Part shown: in pieces, positions 19,706 through 28,902 of the stretch | How positions within the stretch are numbered: the stretch's first letter is position 1 | How the letters are laid out: every line of letters starts with the position of its first letter | DNA from: Leptospira kanakyensis | Lineage (GTDB): Bacteria > Spirochaetota > Leptospiria > Leptospirales > Leptospiraceae | Assembly (NCBI RefSeq): GCF_004769235.1 | Contig: NZ_RQFG01000005.1 | Location: forward strand, 1 to 64,000 | DNA length: 64,000 bases | Reading direction: 5' to 3' | Notes under the pieces: generated by a model | Seen by the model: the letters and a program-made list of their open reading frames with translations, nothing else | Told to the model about the DNA's origin: nothing | The model's database searches: none | Position numbers and translations under genes: made by a program

Positions 19706-19747
19706 ATTCTAAATACTTTGCGCCAGACTCTCATTGATACAAATCAA
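19706..19747 (-). promoter_or_regulatory. FNR/CRP-type box and -10 element of the nirK promoter
   Basis: TTGATACAAATCAA (19734-19747) is a perfect TTGAT-N4-ATCAA palindrome. On the minus strand TAGAAT (19711-19706) fits a -10 element. If transcription starts at about 19699, the box is centred at -41.5 and the -10 spans -7 to -12, the class II activation layout of FNR-type regulators. The start codon follows at 19686, giving a very short leader that begins with the ribosome site. An FNR, DNR or NNR-type regulator responding to low oxygen or NO is implied; its gene is not in this window. Confidence 0.8.
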
Positions 19748-19893
19748 GGGATCCTGTGACAAACGATACAAAATGCATAAAAAGTAAGAATCGTGAAGCA
19801 ATTTTTATGTCATTTTCGCATTTCTTAAAAAACTAAAGTGAAATTCTAAATCGACGGATAGGAATCTAGGATAAATATGGGTTTGGTACCACC

Positions 19894-21657
19894 ATGTCTT
19901 TAGATCTCCAAGAAAGTCTAAGTAAGTTTCGTAGCCTACTCCATATCTCTTCCATTCTGAACGCAAACCTAGATTTGCACCAGCTCCTACCTCTCATCAT
20001 GTTGTATTCTAAAGATTTATTAGAAGCAGAAGCCAGTTCTCTTTTTCTTTTGGAAGAAGAAGATTTTTTATACTGTGAAGTGGCTTTAGGTGAAAAAGGA
20101 GAAATCATCCAAGAATACGCCAGGTTAGAGTTAGGTGAAGGAATTGTTGGAAAAGTTGCCCAAGAGAAAAAACCTATCGCATTGGAAGATGCTTACAAAG
20201 ATCCAAGATTTAATGACAGTATGGACAAACGTACGGGATTTAAAACAAAATCGCTAATCTGTGTCCCTCTGTTTGTGGAAGATAGACTGATTGGAACACT
20301 TGAGGTCATTAACAAAACAAACAACAGAATTTTTGATCACTCTGACCTAGAATATTTAATTTCCCTTTCCGAAGTAGCTGCAACAGCTATCCAAAATGCA
20401 AATACCAAAGATAGTTTGGACAAACGAATTCTTGAACTATCATTATTATATGAATTTGAAAGATTGTCCGTTTCCGAAAAAAGTTTAAATGAATTAGGTA
20501 AGTGGATTCTCAATCGAGTTTTAGAATACTTAGGTGCTTCTTCCGGAACCATTTATCTTGCCAACTCCGACAAACAAGAATTAAGCATTTTATCAGCAAA
20601 AGGAATTCCGGAAGATGCTTATGAACAAATCAAAGTTCCTTATGGAACTGGCGTTTCTGGTTGGGTGGCTGAAAAAAGAGAAAGTCTTCTCATCCACAAC
20701 TTAGATTTAGATCCACGTTACAATAAACTATCTCCTTATAAGTTTGAATCCAAGTCACTGATTTCAGCGCCATTAATTTTTCAAAACGAACTTCTTGGTG
20801 TCATTAGCATCAATAACAAAACTTCAGGATATGCTTTCCAACATTCGGATTTAGACTTACTCACAAATATTGCCGCAAGACTCAGTAGTACGATTAAAAA
20901 TGCACAACTCTTCCATCAGATTGTGGATACGGGTAAAGAGTTGAACCGTGCCAAAAATATCATGAAAAAAATCATGCCATCCATCCTACCGAACTCAGAC
21001 AAACTCTCGTATGGTGTGGCGCATATTCCTTTAGAACAAGTTGGTGGAGATTTTTACGATGTCACCCAACTAGAAGATTCAAAGTTTTCCATTTTGATTG
21101 CTGACATTTCCGGCCACGGACTTTCTGCAGCCGTACTTGCGGCTATGGCTCATATGGTATTAAAAAACTTTGAACAGGATATCAAACTTAGCCCTTCTTT
21201 GTTTTTAACCACACTCAATCATATGTTGTATGGGAAGTTAGCGGGAAATTTTCTCACTGCCTTCTACGGGATCATTGATTTAAAAACAAATACCATCCTT
21301 TGTGCCAATGCAGGCCACCACGCCCCATTTTTATTGGATAAAAAAGACTCACCAATGATCCAGTTAGATGTTAAAGGAAAAATTTTAGGCCTTATCCCTG
21401 ATTTATTCTACGAAGAAAAAACTTTTCCTTTTGTTCCCGGGAACCGCCTTGTTATGTACACAGACGGAATCACCGAACATATGTCCAAAGACCATAACAA
21501 ACGTTATGATGAAGAATTGTTTCAAAAGGCAATTCAAAAATCAAAAACATCGAAGACCCAAGACTCAGCCAACGAACTCATCAGAGAAGCGAGAGAGTAT
21601 GTGGGAACACATGATTTTGCTGATGACGTCACCGTTTTGTTAGTCGATCATATTTAA
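19894..21657 (+). CDS. GAF-GAF-PP2C (SpoIIE-type) serine/threonine phosphatase
   Basis: A 587-residue cytoplasmic protein with two GAF domains (about 20-165 and 190-335), a short coiled segment and a C-terminal SpoIIE/RsbU-type PP2C domain. Metal-binding aspartates are seen in VGGDFYDV, ADISGHGLSAA, MYTDGITEH and ADDVTVL. Such phosphatases dephosphorylate STAS-domain antagonists in partner-switching systems, with GAF domains sensing a small molecule or redox state. It is transcribed away from nirK and converges with the PAS chemoreceptor. A STAS protein at 53130-53489 is a possible but unproven partner. Confidence 0.92.
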   Translation: MSLDLQESLSKFRSLLHISSILNANLDLHQLLPLIMLYSKDLLEAEASSLFLLEEEDFLYCEVALGEKGEIIQEYARLELGEGIVGKVAQEKKPIALEDAYKDPRFNDSMDKRTGFKTKSLICVPLFVEDRLIGTLEVINKTNNRIFDHSDLEYLISLSEVAATAIQNANTKDSLDKRILELSLLYEFERLSVSEKSLNELGKWILNRVLEYLGASSGTIYLANSDKQELSILSAKGIPEDAYEQIKVPYGTGVSGWVAEKRESLLIHNLDLDPRYNKLSPYKFESKSLISAPLIFQNELLGVISINNKTSGYAFQHSDLDLLTNIAARLSSTIKNAQLFHQIVDTGKELNRAKNIMKKIMPSILPNSDKLSYGVAHIPLEQVGGDFYDVTQLEDSKFSILIADISGHGLSAAVLAAMAHMVLKNFEQDIKLSPSLFLTTLNHMLYGKLAGNFLTAFYGIIDLKTNTILCANAGHHAPFLLDKKDSPMIQLDVKGKILGLIPDLFYEEKTFPFVPGNRLVMYTDGITEHMSKDHNKRYDEELFQKAIQKSKTSKTQDSANELIREAREYVGTHDFADDVTVLLVDHI

Positions 21658-21665
21658 AAACAAAA

Positions 21666-23399
21666 TCATGACGTGATTTCCATAACCTCTGGATTTCCGG
21701 TGTGATAATGTTCTACCAAATCCATAATTTTTTTGGGCTCAGAAACTACGAGCGAGCTCTTTTCATGGAGAGTTTCCGATTTATAGGCAATCACTTGTGC
21801 TTGTTCTGACAATCCAAGTAGGATATTTGAAATTTGTTTGGAAGCAAGATTTGCCTCTAAAACAGACTGATCAATTTGTCTCACCTGTTCTTCCACTGAC
21901 TCTAATTTAAACTTAACTCTAGTGGATTCTTGAAGGTCATGATACAATGAAGCCGAAACCTTATTGGTGATTGATTTCATTTCGTGAAATAAATCGGAGA
22001 GAGAAAAGATTTCCAAAGATGCATCTTTCACTTTTGCAGATGTATCTTTGATTACTGCCATCGTTTCGTCTACATAGGTTTTTATTTCTTCTGCGGAAAC
22101 CCCAATTTGTTCATTCAAATTCATCATTTCTTTTGCCACAATGGCAAACCCGGCACCCACATGACCTGCCCTGGCAGCTTCAATAGAAGCATTTAACGAA
22201 AGCAAGTTGGTTCTATCTGCAATTTCTGTAATAATAGAAACAATATTCAAAATTTTATTTGAAACTTGTTTGATGGCATCAATCCCTTCCAAAGAATCTG
22301 AAATTTTTCTTTTACCCAAATCAGCTTTTTCCGTAGATCGAAGAGACAAATCGCCAAGGCCCTTTAATGCATTTTGTGTTCCATTTAAGTTTTGGTTCAC
22401 CGCATTCATATAATCTTTCATATCTGACATGATGATGGAATGGTTTGTTGTAATTTGTTTGATATTCGCAAGAGCAGAAGTCAATTCTTCCATACAGGCA
22501 GCGGCTTCTTCACTTCCTGATGCCATTGAATGTGTGGATGTAAAAAAATGATTCGTTAGATTTGTCAACTCTTCGGAAATCCGAAGAGAAACATGAGTTG
22601 CTTTTTGAATTTGAGATATGATTCCCCAAAGATTGATACTCATACTCTTCATGGAAAGTAACATAATTTTTACTTCGTCTCGGCTATCGTTCTGAAAATG
22701 ATCAGGGTATTGGAATCTTCCCGAAGAAACGGAAATTACGGATTCTGTAGCTTTTTGTAACTTTCTATTTTTTTTAGAGAGAACAAATACAAAAGCAGAG
22801 GAAATCACTGTTTGTAATAAAAATAAATTACCACAAAACAAAGGAGTTTTTGGTAAATGGAAGAGAAACAAAACCAAAAAAGGCAAAGAACTTAAAATTA
22901 CAAAAAAAACATCTACCGGTTTAATGGTTCTTCCATTTTTAATCACTTTCCCTTTTTTGTTCAATAAAAATGGTTTTTCCCCCATTTTTTGGTATAAGTT
23001 ATTATAAAATTCTTTTTTATCATCTGCTAGTTTTTTTCTAACAGAAACATAACCTACAACTTTCCGTTCTTCATTCAAAATTGGTGTGATCGTTGCATCG
23101 ACCCAATAGAAATTTCCTGATTTGGCTCTGTTTTTGACAGCACCCGTCCAAGGAAGGCCGGCTTTTATATAATTCCAAAGTTCTTCAAATACTACCTTAG
23201 GCATATCAGGATGCCTAACTATGTTATGCGGTTTCCCTATCATTTCTTCTGCAGAATATTCTGATATTCTAGCAAAATCGGGAGATACATAGGTGATTAG
23301 GCCTTTTGCATCAGTGCGACTAATGATCACATCCGAATCGGTAAGGACATTCTCGATCAAATTCACTTTTACATTTTTCAAATTTTTATCTCCAATCAT
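21666..23399 (-). CDS. PAS-domain chemoreceptor (Aer-like)
   Basis: A 577-residue receptor. The N-terminal PAS domain (about 15-130) has the Aer-type signature GKPHNIVRHPDMP and the PWTGAVKNRAKSGNFYWVDA segment. Two short hydrophobic segments (about 160-205) anchor it to the membrane without a periplasmic domain. The signalling tip is [20 protein letters not shown]. By analogy with Aer it may carry FAD and sense redox or oxygen state. ATG 23399 has no obvious ribosome site. The upstream 220-base gap holds direct repeats and an FNR-like palindrome. Confidence 0.9.
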   Translation of the reverse strand: MIGDKNLKNVKVNLIENVLTDSDVIISRTDAKGLITYVSPDFARISEYSAEEMIGKPHNIVRHPDMPKVVFEELWNYIKAGLPWTGAVKNRAKSGNFYWVDATITPILNEERKVVGYVSVRKKLADDKKEFYNNLYQKMGEKPFLLNKKGKVIKNGRTIKPVDVFFVILSSLPFLVLFLFHLPKTPLFCGNLFLLQTVISSAFVFVLSKKNRKLQKATESVISVSSGRFQYPDHFQNDSRDEVKIMLLSMKSMSINLWGIISQIQKATHVSLRISEELTNLTNHFFTSTHSMASGSEEAAACMEELTSALANIKQITTNHSIIMSDMKDYMNAVNQNLNGTQNALKGLGDLSLRSTEKADLGKRKISDSLEGIDAIKQVSNKILNIVSIITEIADRTNLLSLNASIEAARAGHVGAGFAIVAKEMMNLNEQIGVSAEEIKTYVDETMAVIKDTSAKVKDASLEIFSLSDLFHEMKSITNKVSASLYHDLQESTRVKFKLESVEEQVRQIDQSVLEANLASKQISNILLGLSEQAQVIAYKSETLHEKSSLVVSEPKKIMDLVEHYHTGNPEVMEITS

Positions 23400-23538
23400 G
23401 ATATTGGATCAAATACTAACTGGGCCGATACAATCCCTAAACTTAGTATCATTCAACTAATATCAACTAACGTACTATATAGCAGGAGTAGACGATTTTG
23501 TAGCAAGAAGGTTGTCATTTTTTTATCCCCGATTGACC

Positions 23539-23552
23539 TTGATATTTGTCAA
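23539..23552. promoter_or_regulatory. Imperfect FNR-like palindrome
   Basis: TTGATATTTGTCAA differs from TTGAT-N4-ATCAA by a single base. It lies 140 bases before the PAS chemoreceptor start and 70 bases beyond the GNAT stop. No -10 element at the class II distance was found, so a regulatory role is only a possibility. Nearby, TCAACTAA occurs twice with a 10-base period (23453-23460 and 23463-23470). Confidence 0.3.
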
Positions 23553-23622
23553 TAAGGTCTAGGGGATTCTACGAATCTATTATTGATTCATAAGAACTCA
23601 TTTTGTGTTTTAGAAAAATAGT

Positions 23623-24405
23623 TTAAAAATCTAAATCGGCAAGGAGGGTTTCGAATTTTTTTTCGGTCATCAATTCATGAGTTAAAAATACTCCATTATA
23701 ATAAACCCCAGAAGTTCCAAACGGGCTTCCTATGGACTGCGCATCTTTATAACTTTTTAATTTTTTAATCTCAACGGGGAATTTATTTTTCTTAGCTAGA
23801 TTAGCAAGTGAGACAATGTATTCTTCCATAAATGGACATTGGTTTGAATAGATAAATGCAAATCCCTTCTTATGGGAATTAAGTTTTGATTTTGTATGTC
23901 CCGAAAAGGAAGGAAGTTTCGCTTTTTGGTTTAGCTTTAACACAAGTAATTCGAAATAAGGCGGTGCCGTATCCACAAGCTCAAACCCGTGTTTTAAATA
24001 GAATTTTTTATCAGTCAAATATGGTTTTACTTGATTGCTAGTAACCACAGCAATCCCATCCATTTTTTTCTGTTTCGCATCACTCATACACTCATTCAGT
24101 AGTAAAGTAGAAAGACCTTTTCCTTTAAATTGACCCGAAACCCAAAGACAATGGATCACCATAAAATTCTTGCCAACAATTGGTTTCCAGACTTTCTCAA
24201 TGGGCATATATTCTATGAATACCTTCCCCCTTTCATCCAAACGTTTGAAGATAAGACCCTCATCAAAACGATCCTGCATCCATTGTTTTTTGGATTCTGC
24301 CCTGGTTTTATTTTTTAGATCGTTTCCAATTGCACAACAAATATGTTCATTATCAATATTGTCTTTATCTATGCCAATGAGTCTCAATGATATCACAGAA
24401 ATCAA
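23623..24405 (-). CDS. GNAT acetyltransferase with YoaP-type C-terminal domain
   Basis: A 260-residue protein. The N-terminal GNAT domain shows FIEYMPIEKVW, LWVSGQFKGKGLSTLLLNEC (acetyl-CoA loop) and HGFELVDTAPPYFELL. The C-terminal part (about 185-260) has the YSNQCPFMEEYI pattern of the YoaP domain, which looks thioredoxin-like. Close relatives are widespread but their substrate is unknown to me. The start is TTG at 24405 and has no clear ribosome site, so an in-frame TTG slightly downstream is possible. It opens the accessory-looking region. Confidence 0.82.
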   Translation of the reverse strand: MISVISLRLIGIDKDNIDNEHICCAIGNDLKNKTRAESKKQWMQDRFDEGLIFKRLDERGKVFIEYMPIEKVWKPIVGKNFMVIHCLWVSGQFKGKGLSTLLLNECMSDAKQKKMDGIAVVTSNQVKPYLTDKKFYLKHGFELVDTAPPYFELLVLKLNQKAKLPSFSGHTKSKLNSHKKGFAFIYSNQCPFMEEYIVSLANLAKKNKFPVEIKKLKSYKDAQSIGSPFGTSGVYYNGVFLTHELMTEKKFETLLADLDF

Positions 24406-24433
24406 AAGACGTAGAAAATAGCAAATCTATTGG

Positions 24434-24730
24434 TTAATTTGAATACAAAGCGCCCACGCAGGTTCCACAAATATCAGAATCGGCATTAGCAGATTTTGCC
24501 ACAGCCACTCTAATTTTTTTTAGATCCAATCGTAATGATGATTTTTCCATCGTATGTTTGGAAGGATCAAATCCACAAGGGAAAGACTTCAATCCACCCT
24601 TCTCTACTTGGATATGTGCTAGTTCTACATTTTCAAAACGAATGAGTGTATACAAATTTTGCCCTCTTGCGTTACAAGAATCATATTTAAATCGATAAGA
24701 ACCATTACAAATAAAAAATTCACAATTCAT
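24434..24730 (-). CDS. Small cysteine-rich hypothetical protein
   Basis: A 98-residue ORF that I do not recognise. It has six cysteines (including CGTC near the C terminus), an even spread of charged residues, no clear signal peptide and no membrane segment. The composition looks like a real protein rather than a shadow, and no other gene covers this strand or the opposite one. ATG 24730 lacks an obvious ribosome site. The CxxC could bind metal. It may be co-transcribed with the GNAT gene, 28 bases downstream. Confidence 0.5.
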   Translation of the reverse strand: MNCEFFICNGSYRFKYDSCNARGQNLYTLIRFENVELAHIQVEKGGLKSFPCGFDPSKHTMEKSSLRLDLKKIRVAVAKSANADSDICGTCVGALYSN

Positions 24731-24896
24731 CCAAATCGAAACGACTGGAACAACTTATAATAAATCAAAAAAACGAATATAATCGTTTACTTTATTAGGT
24801 GGGGAAGTCGAATATTTCTATAAATAGAGACAAGGAAAATACTTCAAGTAGGCCTTATCTGATTTTTTTATTAATAACTACATTTTCATTAATCAA

Positions 24897-27800
24897 ATGA
24901 AACTACCACTTTCATACATAGCACAAGAAAAATTAAAATCTCTAAGCGAAAGATTTAGCTACTTGGCACATAATCCGCACTTCACTTCTACCGGCTATGT
25001 TGACCAAAGGATAAAATCCGAAAATCTTAAATACAACCTGTCAATGATTATTTCTCACATAATAATCAAACTCAATATTCCAAACAAAAGCGTTGATGTC
25101 TTTAAAAAAATTATAACAGAATATAATGAATCTGAGGACAAAAGTTTAACCCTTGAAGATTTTGAAAAAGTTGGCTGGATAAGGATTATTTATGGGGAGG
25201 TAGTAATCCCTCAATCAATTAACAGCCTCATCTGGAGAATTGACAATTCATCAAAACGAGATGAGTCAATTAATTTCCCAATAGAAAAGACAGATTTAGT
25301 TAATTGCTTACGAATTTATTACAAAGCCAACTTAGAAGAAGAAAGATTTATTATTCCGAAGTCAGATCTGGACTTTATCTTGAATAGATACTCGCCAAAC
25401 GATGTCACGATAGCAATGTTAGAGGAAAGAGGAATAATCGCAATTGACAAGAAAGATAATTCATATTATTGGCAAGTCAAAAATGAATACTCTAAAAGTT
25501 TAAACTATGAGATTGCCTCCACACTTTGGCTGTTAATTGGCGGAGAAAATGCGACGAGTAAAGAATTTTCAATATATGCAAATTTAATCCGAGTAACTGA
25601 AATTTGGATTGATAGCTTTGAATCTCATTTGGACAGAAAAAACATCGACAAAATTGCAGAATTAGCTGAAAACTATTTATATTCCGAGGTTGATTTATTA
25701 AACTCTGGCCAAGAATTCAAAAAAATATATTTAGATACATTTTCCCATAATGGTAATTTCGAAGGTACGATTCCCAATATTGAAATTAACTATGACAATA
25801 CTTTTGAATTCATAAAAAGCATAAAGACTCAAAACATAATTTTTCAAGAGTTCTTTGGACACCAAAATGCACGTGAATTTTATTATTTAATATTACGAAT
25901 TATAATAAACAGTAATTCCAAGAAACTACAAATCTTCCAAAAATTAATAAAAGACATAACGAGACCTTTCATAGTATGGACATTGTATGAAGATATTCCT
26001 AGAATTTTTCCTTTTGCAATCCCATATCTTTTGGATGATACAGATTTAATTCCTGTAGCATTTAATTTAATTGATGAAATAAGCGTTAATACGAGTTTTT
26101 TTATAGAACAATCGGACTCAAAAAAAAGAGAGGAAGAACGTCAGGATATTATAAATCAACTTTGGCTTGAATTGTTTGATTTCATCTTAGAACTTTTTTC
26201 TTCCATTCATACGGAAGACCAAATTAAAGGCGAAGCGATTGCGAAAATATTAATACCACTGGTTCAGAAAGTATTTAAACCTAATGCAGGTAATCGACAT
26301 TACATTATTTCTCATAATGCATTAAAAAGACGTTATGACGAAGCGTTAAAAATACTAAGTAATAAAAGGATTCAACAATCGAACATTTATCTAAACCCTA
26401 CGATTAGTCCCAAAATAATTAGTTCTACATTACCCTCTCTATCGGATTACATTAAACTTGAATTAGGATTAACATTTCAGCCGCAAATTAGATTCATTAA
26501 TCTAAACTCCTCCATACTCCATTTATCAATAGAAGTTTTACGACTCCTCAACTCGCGATTCGAAGAAGGTGAATTGAATGAAAAAAATAAACAAATACTT
26601 ACAAAAGCCAAAACAGAATTAGTATTTTCACTAAAAGACCATATAGCGGAGTTTCATTTTCAAAACGAAATCAATACAAGTGGTAACGAAGGAAATATAA
26701 ATAAAAGAAAATACAGAACAAATCTATTTGAGTTTGGTATAGAAATCATAGATTGGGGATATTTATTTTCCCATTTTGCCAAATTGAACCTTTTAGAGGC
26801 ATTTCATAGTAACTTCGTAAAAAGTATAAATTTTGATATCATTACCAATAAATATAGCGAACAAAACAAAGAGCAATCAGAAAAAATTAAACTCTATTTA
26901 AAAGCAATGATGGTGGGCTTTATTTCAATCTGCCAAAAGAAAACTATATATGAAACGGAAGAACTACCGACAAGCAATACTCTTATTCAGATTGAAAAAT
27001 GGATAAAAGAATTATCCCTACAATATTCATTAGATGATTTGCCTAATAAAAAGGTAGATGTTTTTAAAGAAATAAATACTGGCTTTGGATATGATATTTA
27101 TTTTCAACGTTTAACCATTCTTCTTTATAAAAGTATCAATTATTTCACAATTGAAAATTCAAATGAGTTCATTATTGAATTTTTTGCTTCAAGTAACGAC
27201 ATCGGAAGAATGCTGGCTGCCATCAATATACTCGACTCAAAAGAACAACAAAAAATAATATCTCAAAGAATTTCTTCGATAAACTTGGATATTTTTTTGG
27301 AAGAAGTGTTTACGACAACTGAACTTCAATACGTTTCAATTGAAGCTGCTAATTCCGAAAATCATTGGGAACTAGCGAAACCAATGATAGAGAGAATCCA
27401 AAACCATTATAAAAGGGTTAATTACACTGACGAAAATAGAGACCTCATCCTATTCGAAATCAACTTATTATTAGCTTTTAAAGAGAGGGATTTTAACAAA
27501 CTTAACAGCATCGAAATTTCCCAAAAACAAAACATCAATAAGGAAACTTTCAAAAAAAGGGATAAGATAAAGCAATACTATACGGCTTTATTTATATTAT
27601 ACAATGATAAAAACTATGACGAGGCAATCAAATTATTCAAATCACTTCTATCAAAAGATACAAAGAATACCAATTTAGCCTATCATTTATATAGAGCAGA
27701 GACCCTCAAGGCAATAAGTGCCATGAATACCGAATTTTTAATTGAAGCAAATCAAAATTGGGAAAATTTCACTAACCTTCTTTCCGATAATGAAAAAAAT

Positions 27801-28763
27801 GGACTATCTGAATTATCTGAATTAGTAGCGCTCAATAGCCTGCACTATTTGGCCGCTACTAAAAATACGAGAGCCTTCGACCAGACGATGAATACGCTCT
27901 CAAAAAAATTCTTATATGAATTAGAAATTATACCCACTGTATATTATTTTTTTATTCAGAGGGAATTGCATGAACTTGCTTTTGATTATATTCAAGATGC
28001 AAACGAATTTCTTTTGAAAAACGGAATGGAGATAGAATCTAACATCAAAGATTTGTTTTCAAACTCTGAAAATGATCAATTATTTAAAAAGTTTAAAATT
28101 AGCCTTGAAAGAATTAGAAACCTCTCTCCATCAAAAATTCCGAACATTTCACCAGACATTATAAACAACAAAAAAAACTTAAGCGACTTTATCCTAAATG
28201 AAATTATCCAGTGTTTAAAAATAGTTCAGGAAAAAAAAGAGGCCTTAAGACAAATCACTCATGAGAACAGATTCAATGACTTTCTACAAGCGATCTTAAG
28301 ATTTCGCTTTCCTTTTTGGGGATGGACAATTACTGACCAGTCAAGACTCGGCACATCTAGCGATGGTGCAGATGCAGGAAATGCTGATTTAGTTATCCAA
28401 TCTGGCGGTGGCGAGAATTTCGCTTTGATTGAAGCCTTTATTTTAAGAGACAAAAACTACACGAAAACGCATATTTTAAAGTGCCCAAAATACATTTCCA
28501 ATATAAAGAGATATTATATTTTAGTTTATTTTTTAGGCGAACCTACTGCTCTTGGGGGCAAATGGAACCAATACAAAACGGATGTTTCTTCAATCACTTA
28601 CCCTAATAATTTTGCCATTAATCCGATAATAGGGATTACCGATTTGGATAAGGAATTTGAAGATGCGGTAAATATTAAAATTGGAAAATCTATTCACGGA
28701 GAAAATATTGAGATGTTCCACATTATGATTAATATACAAACAGGATCGCCCAAGCAAACTTAA
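24897..28763 (+). CDS. Large repeat protein with PD-(D/E)XK-like C terminus (candidate defence protein)
   Basis: A 1288-residue cytoplasmic protein, strongly AT-rich with Asn, Ile, Lys codons and therefore unlike its neighbours. Most of it (about 1-1110) is predicted helical; residues about 900-960 look like TPR or similar repeats (YYTALFILYNDKNYDEAIKL). The last ~170 residues resemble a PD-(D/E)XK nuclease: E1123 in a helix, then WGWTITDQSRLGTS, AGNADLVIQ with D1164, and ALIEAF with E1179. The usual lysine two residues after that glutamate is Phe here. No ATPase motif was found. The ribosome site is weak. It is a single gene, with no recognised partner or integrase. The function is inferred, not known. 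Confidence 0.8.
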   Translation: MKLPLSYIAQEKLKSLSERFSYLAHNPHFTSTGYVDQRIKSENLKYNLSMIISHIIIKLNIPNKSVDVFKKIITEYNESEDKSLTLEDFEKVGWIRIIYGEVVIPQSINSLIWRIDNSSKRDESINFPIEKTDLVNCLRIYYKANLEEERFIIPKSDLDFILNRYSPNDVTIAMLEERGIIAIDKKDNSYYWQVKNEYSKSLNYEIASTLWLLIGGENATSKEFSIYANLIRVTEIWIDSFESHLDRKNIDKIAELAENYLYSEVDLLNSGQEFKKIYLDTFSHNGNFEGTIPNIEINYDNTFEFIKSIKTQNIIFQEFFGHQNAREFYYLILRIIINSNSKKLQIFQKLIKDITRPFIVWTLYEDIPRIFPFAIPYLLDDTDLIPVAFNLIDEISVNTSFFIEQSDSKKREEERQDIINQLWLELFDFILELFSSIHTEDQIKGEAIAKILIPLVQKVFKPNAGNRHYIISHNALKRRYDEALKILSNKRIQQSNIYLNPTISPKIISSTLPSLSDYIKLELGLTFQPQIRFINLNSSILHLSIEVLRLLNSRFEEGELNEKNKQILTKAKTELVFSLKDHIAEFHFQNEINTSGNEGNINKRKYRTNLFEFGIEIIDWGYLFSHFAKLNLLEAFHSNFVKSINFDIITNKYSEQNKEQSEKIKLYLKAMMVGFISICQKKTIYETEELPTSNTLIQIEKWIKELSLQYSLDDLPNKKVDVFKEINTGFGYDIYFQRLTILLYKSINYFTIENSNEFIIEFFASSNDIGRMLAAINILDSKEQQKIISQRISSINLDIFLEEVFTTTELQYVSIEAANSENHWELAKPMIERIQNHYKRVNYTDENRDLILFEINLLLAFKERDFNKLNSIEISQKQNINKETFKKRDKIKQYYTALFILYNDKNYDEAIKLFKSLLSKDTKNTNLAYHLYRAETLKAISAMNTEFLIEANQNWENFTNLLSDNEKNGLSELSELVALNSLHYLAATKNTRAFDQTMNTLSKKFLYELEIIPTVYYFFIQRELHELAFDYIQDANEFLLKNGMEIESNIKDLFSNSENDQLFKKFKISLERIRNLSPSKIPNISPDIINNKKNLSDFILNEIIQCLKIVQEKKEALRQITHENRFNDFLQAILRFRFPFWGWTITDQSRLGTSSDGADAGNADLVIQSGGGENFALIEAFILRDKNYTKTHILKCPKYISNIKRYYILVYFLGEPTALGGKWNQYKTDVSSITYPNNFAINPIIGITDLDKEFEDAVNIKIGKSIHGENIEMFHIMINIQTGSPKQT

Positions 28764-28822
28764 CATTCTCTCTATTGCAATTTACAAAAATAGTTTTATG
28801 GATTAAGGGCTAAGGTATCAAG

Positions 28823-28849
28823 TTTGTATTGACTTTTTGCCAATACAAA
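28823..28849. repeat. Inverted repeat between the large accessory gene and a lipoprotein gene
   Basis: TTTGTATTG (28823-28831) and CAATACAAA (28841-28849) form a perfect 9-bp stem with a 9-base loop. It sits 60 bases after the 1288-residue ORF and 53 bases before the next start. No T tract follows, so it could be a weak terminator or an operator. Confidence 0.5.
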
Positions 28850-28902
28850 TATCAAATTAATCGTTAGGTGAATGTTTTCGTAACAAACCAAGGAAATATA
28901 TA

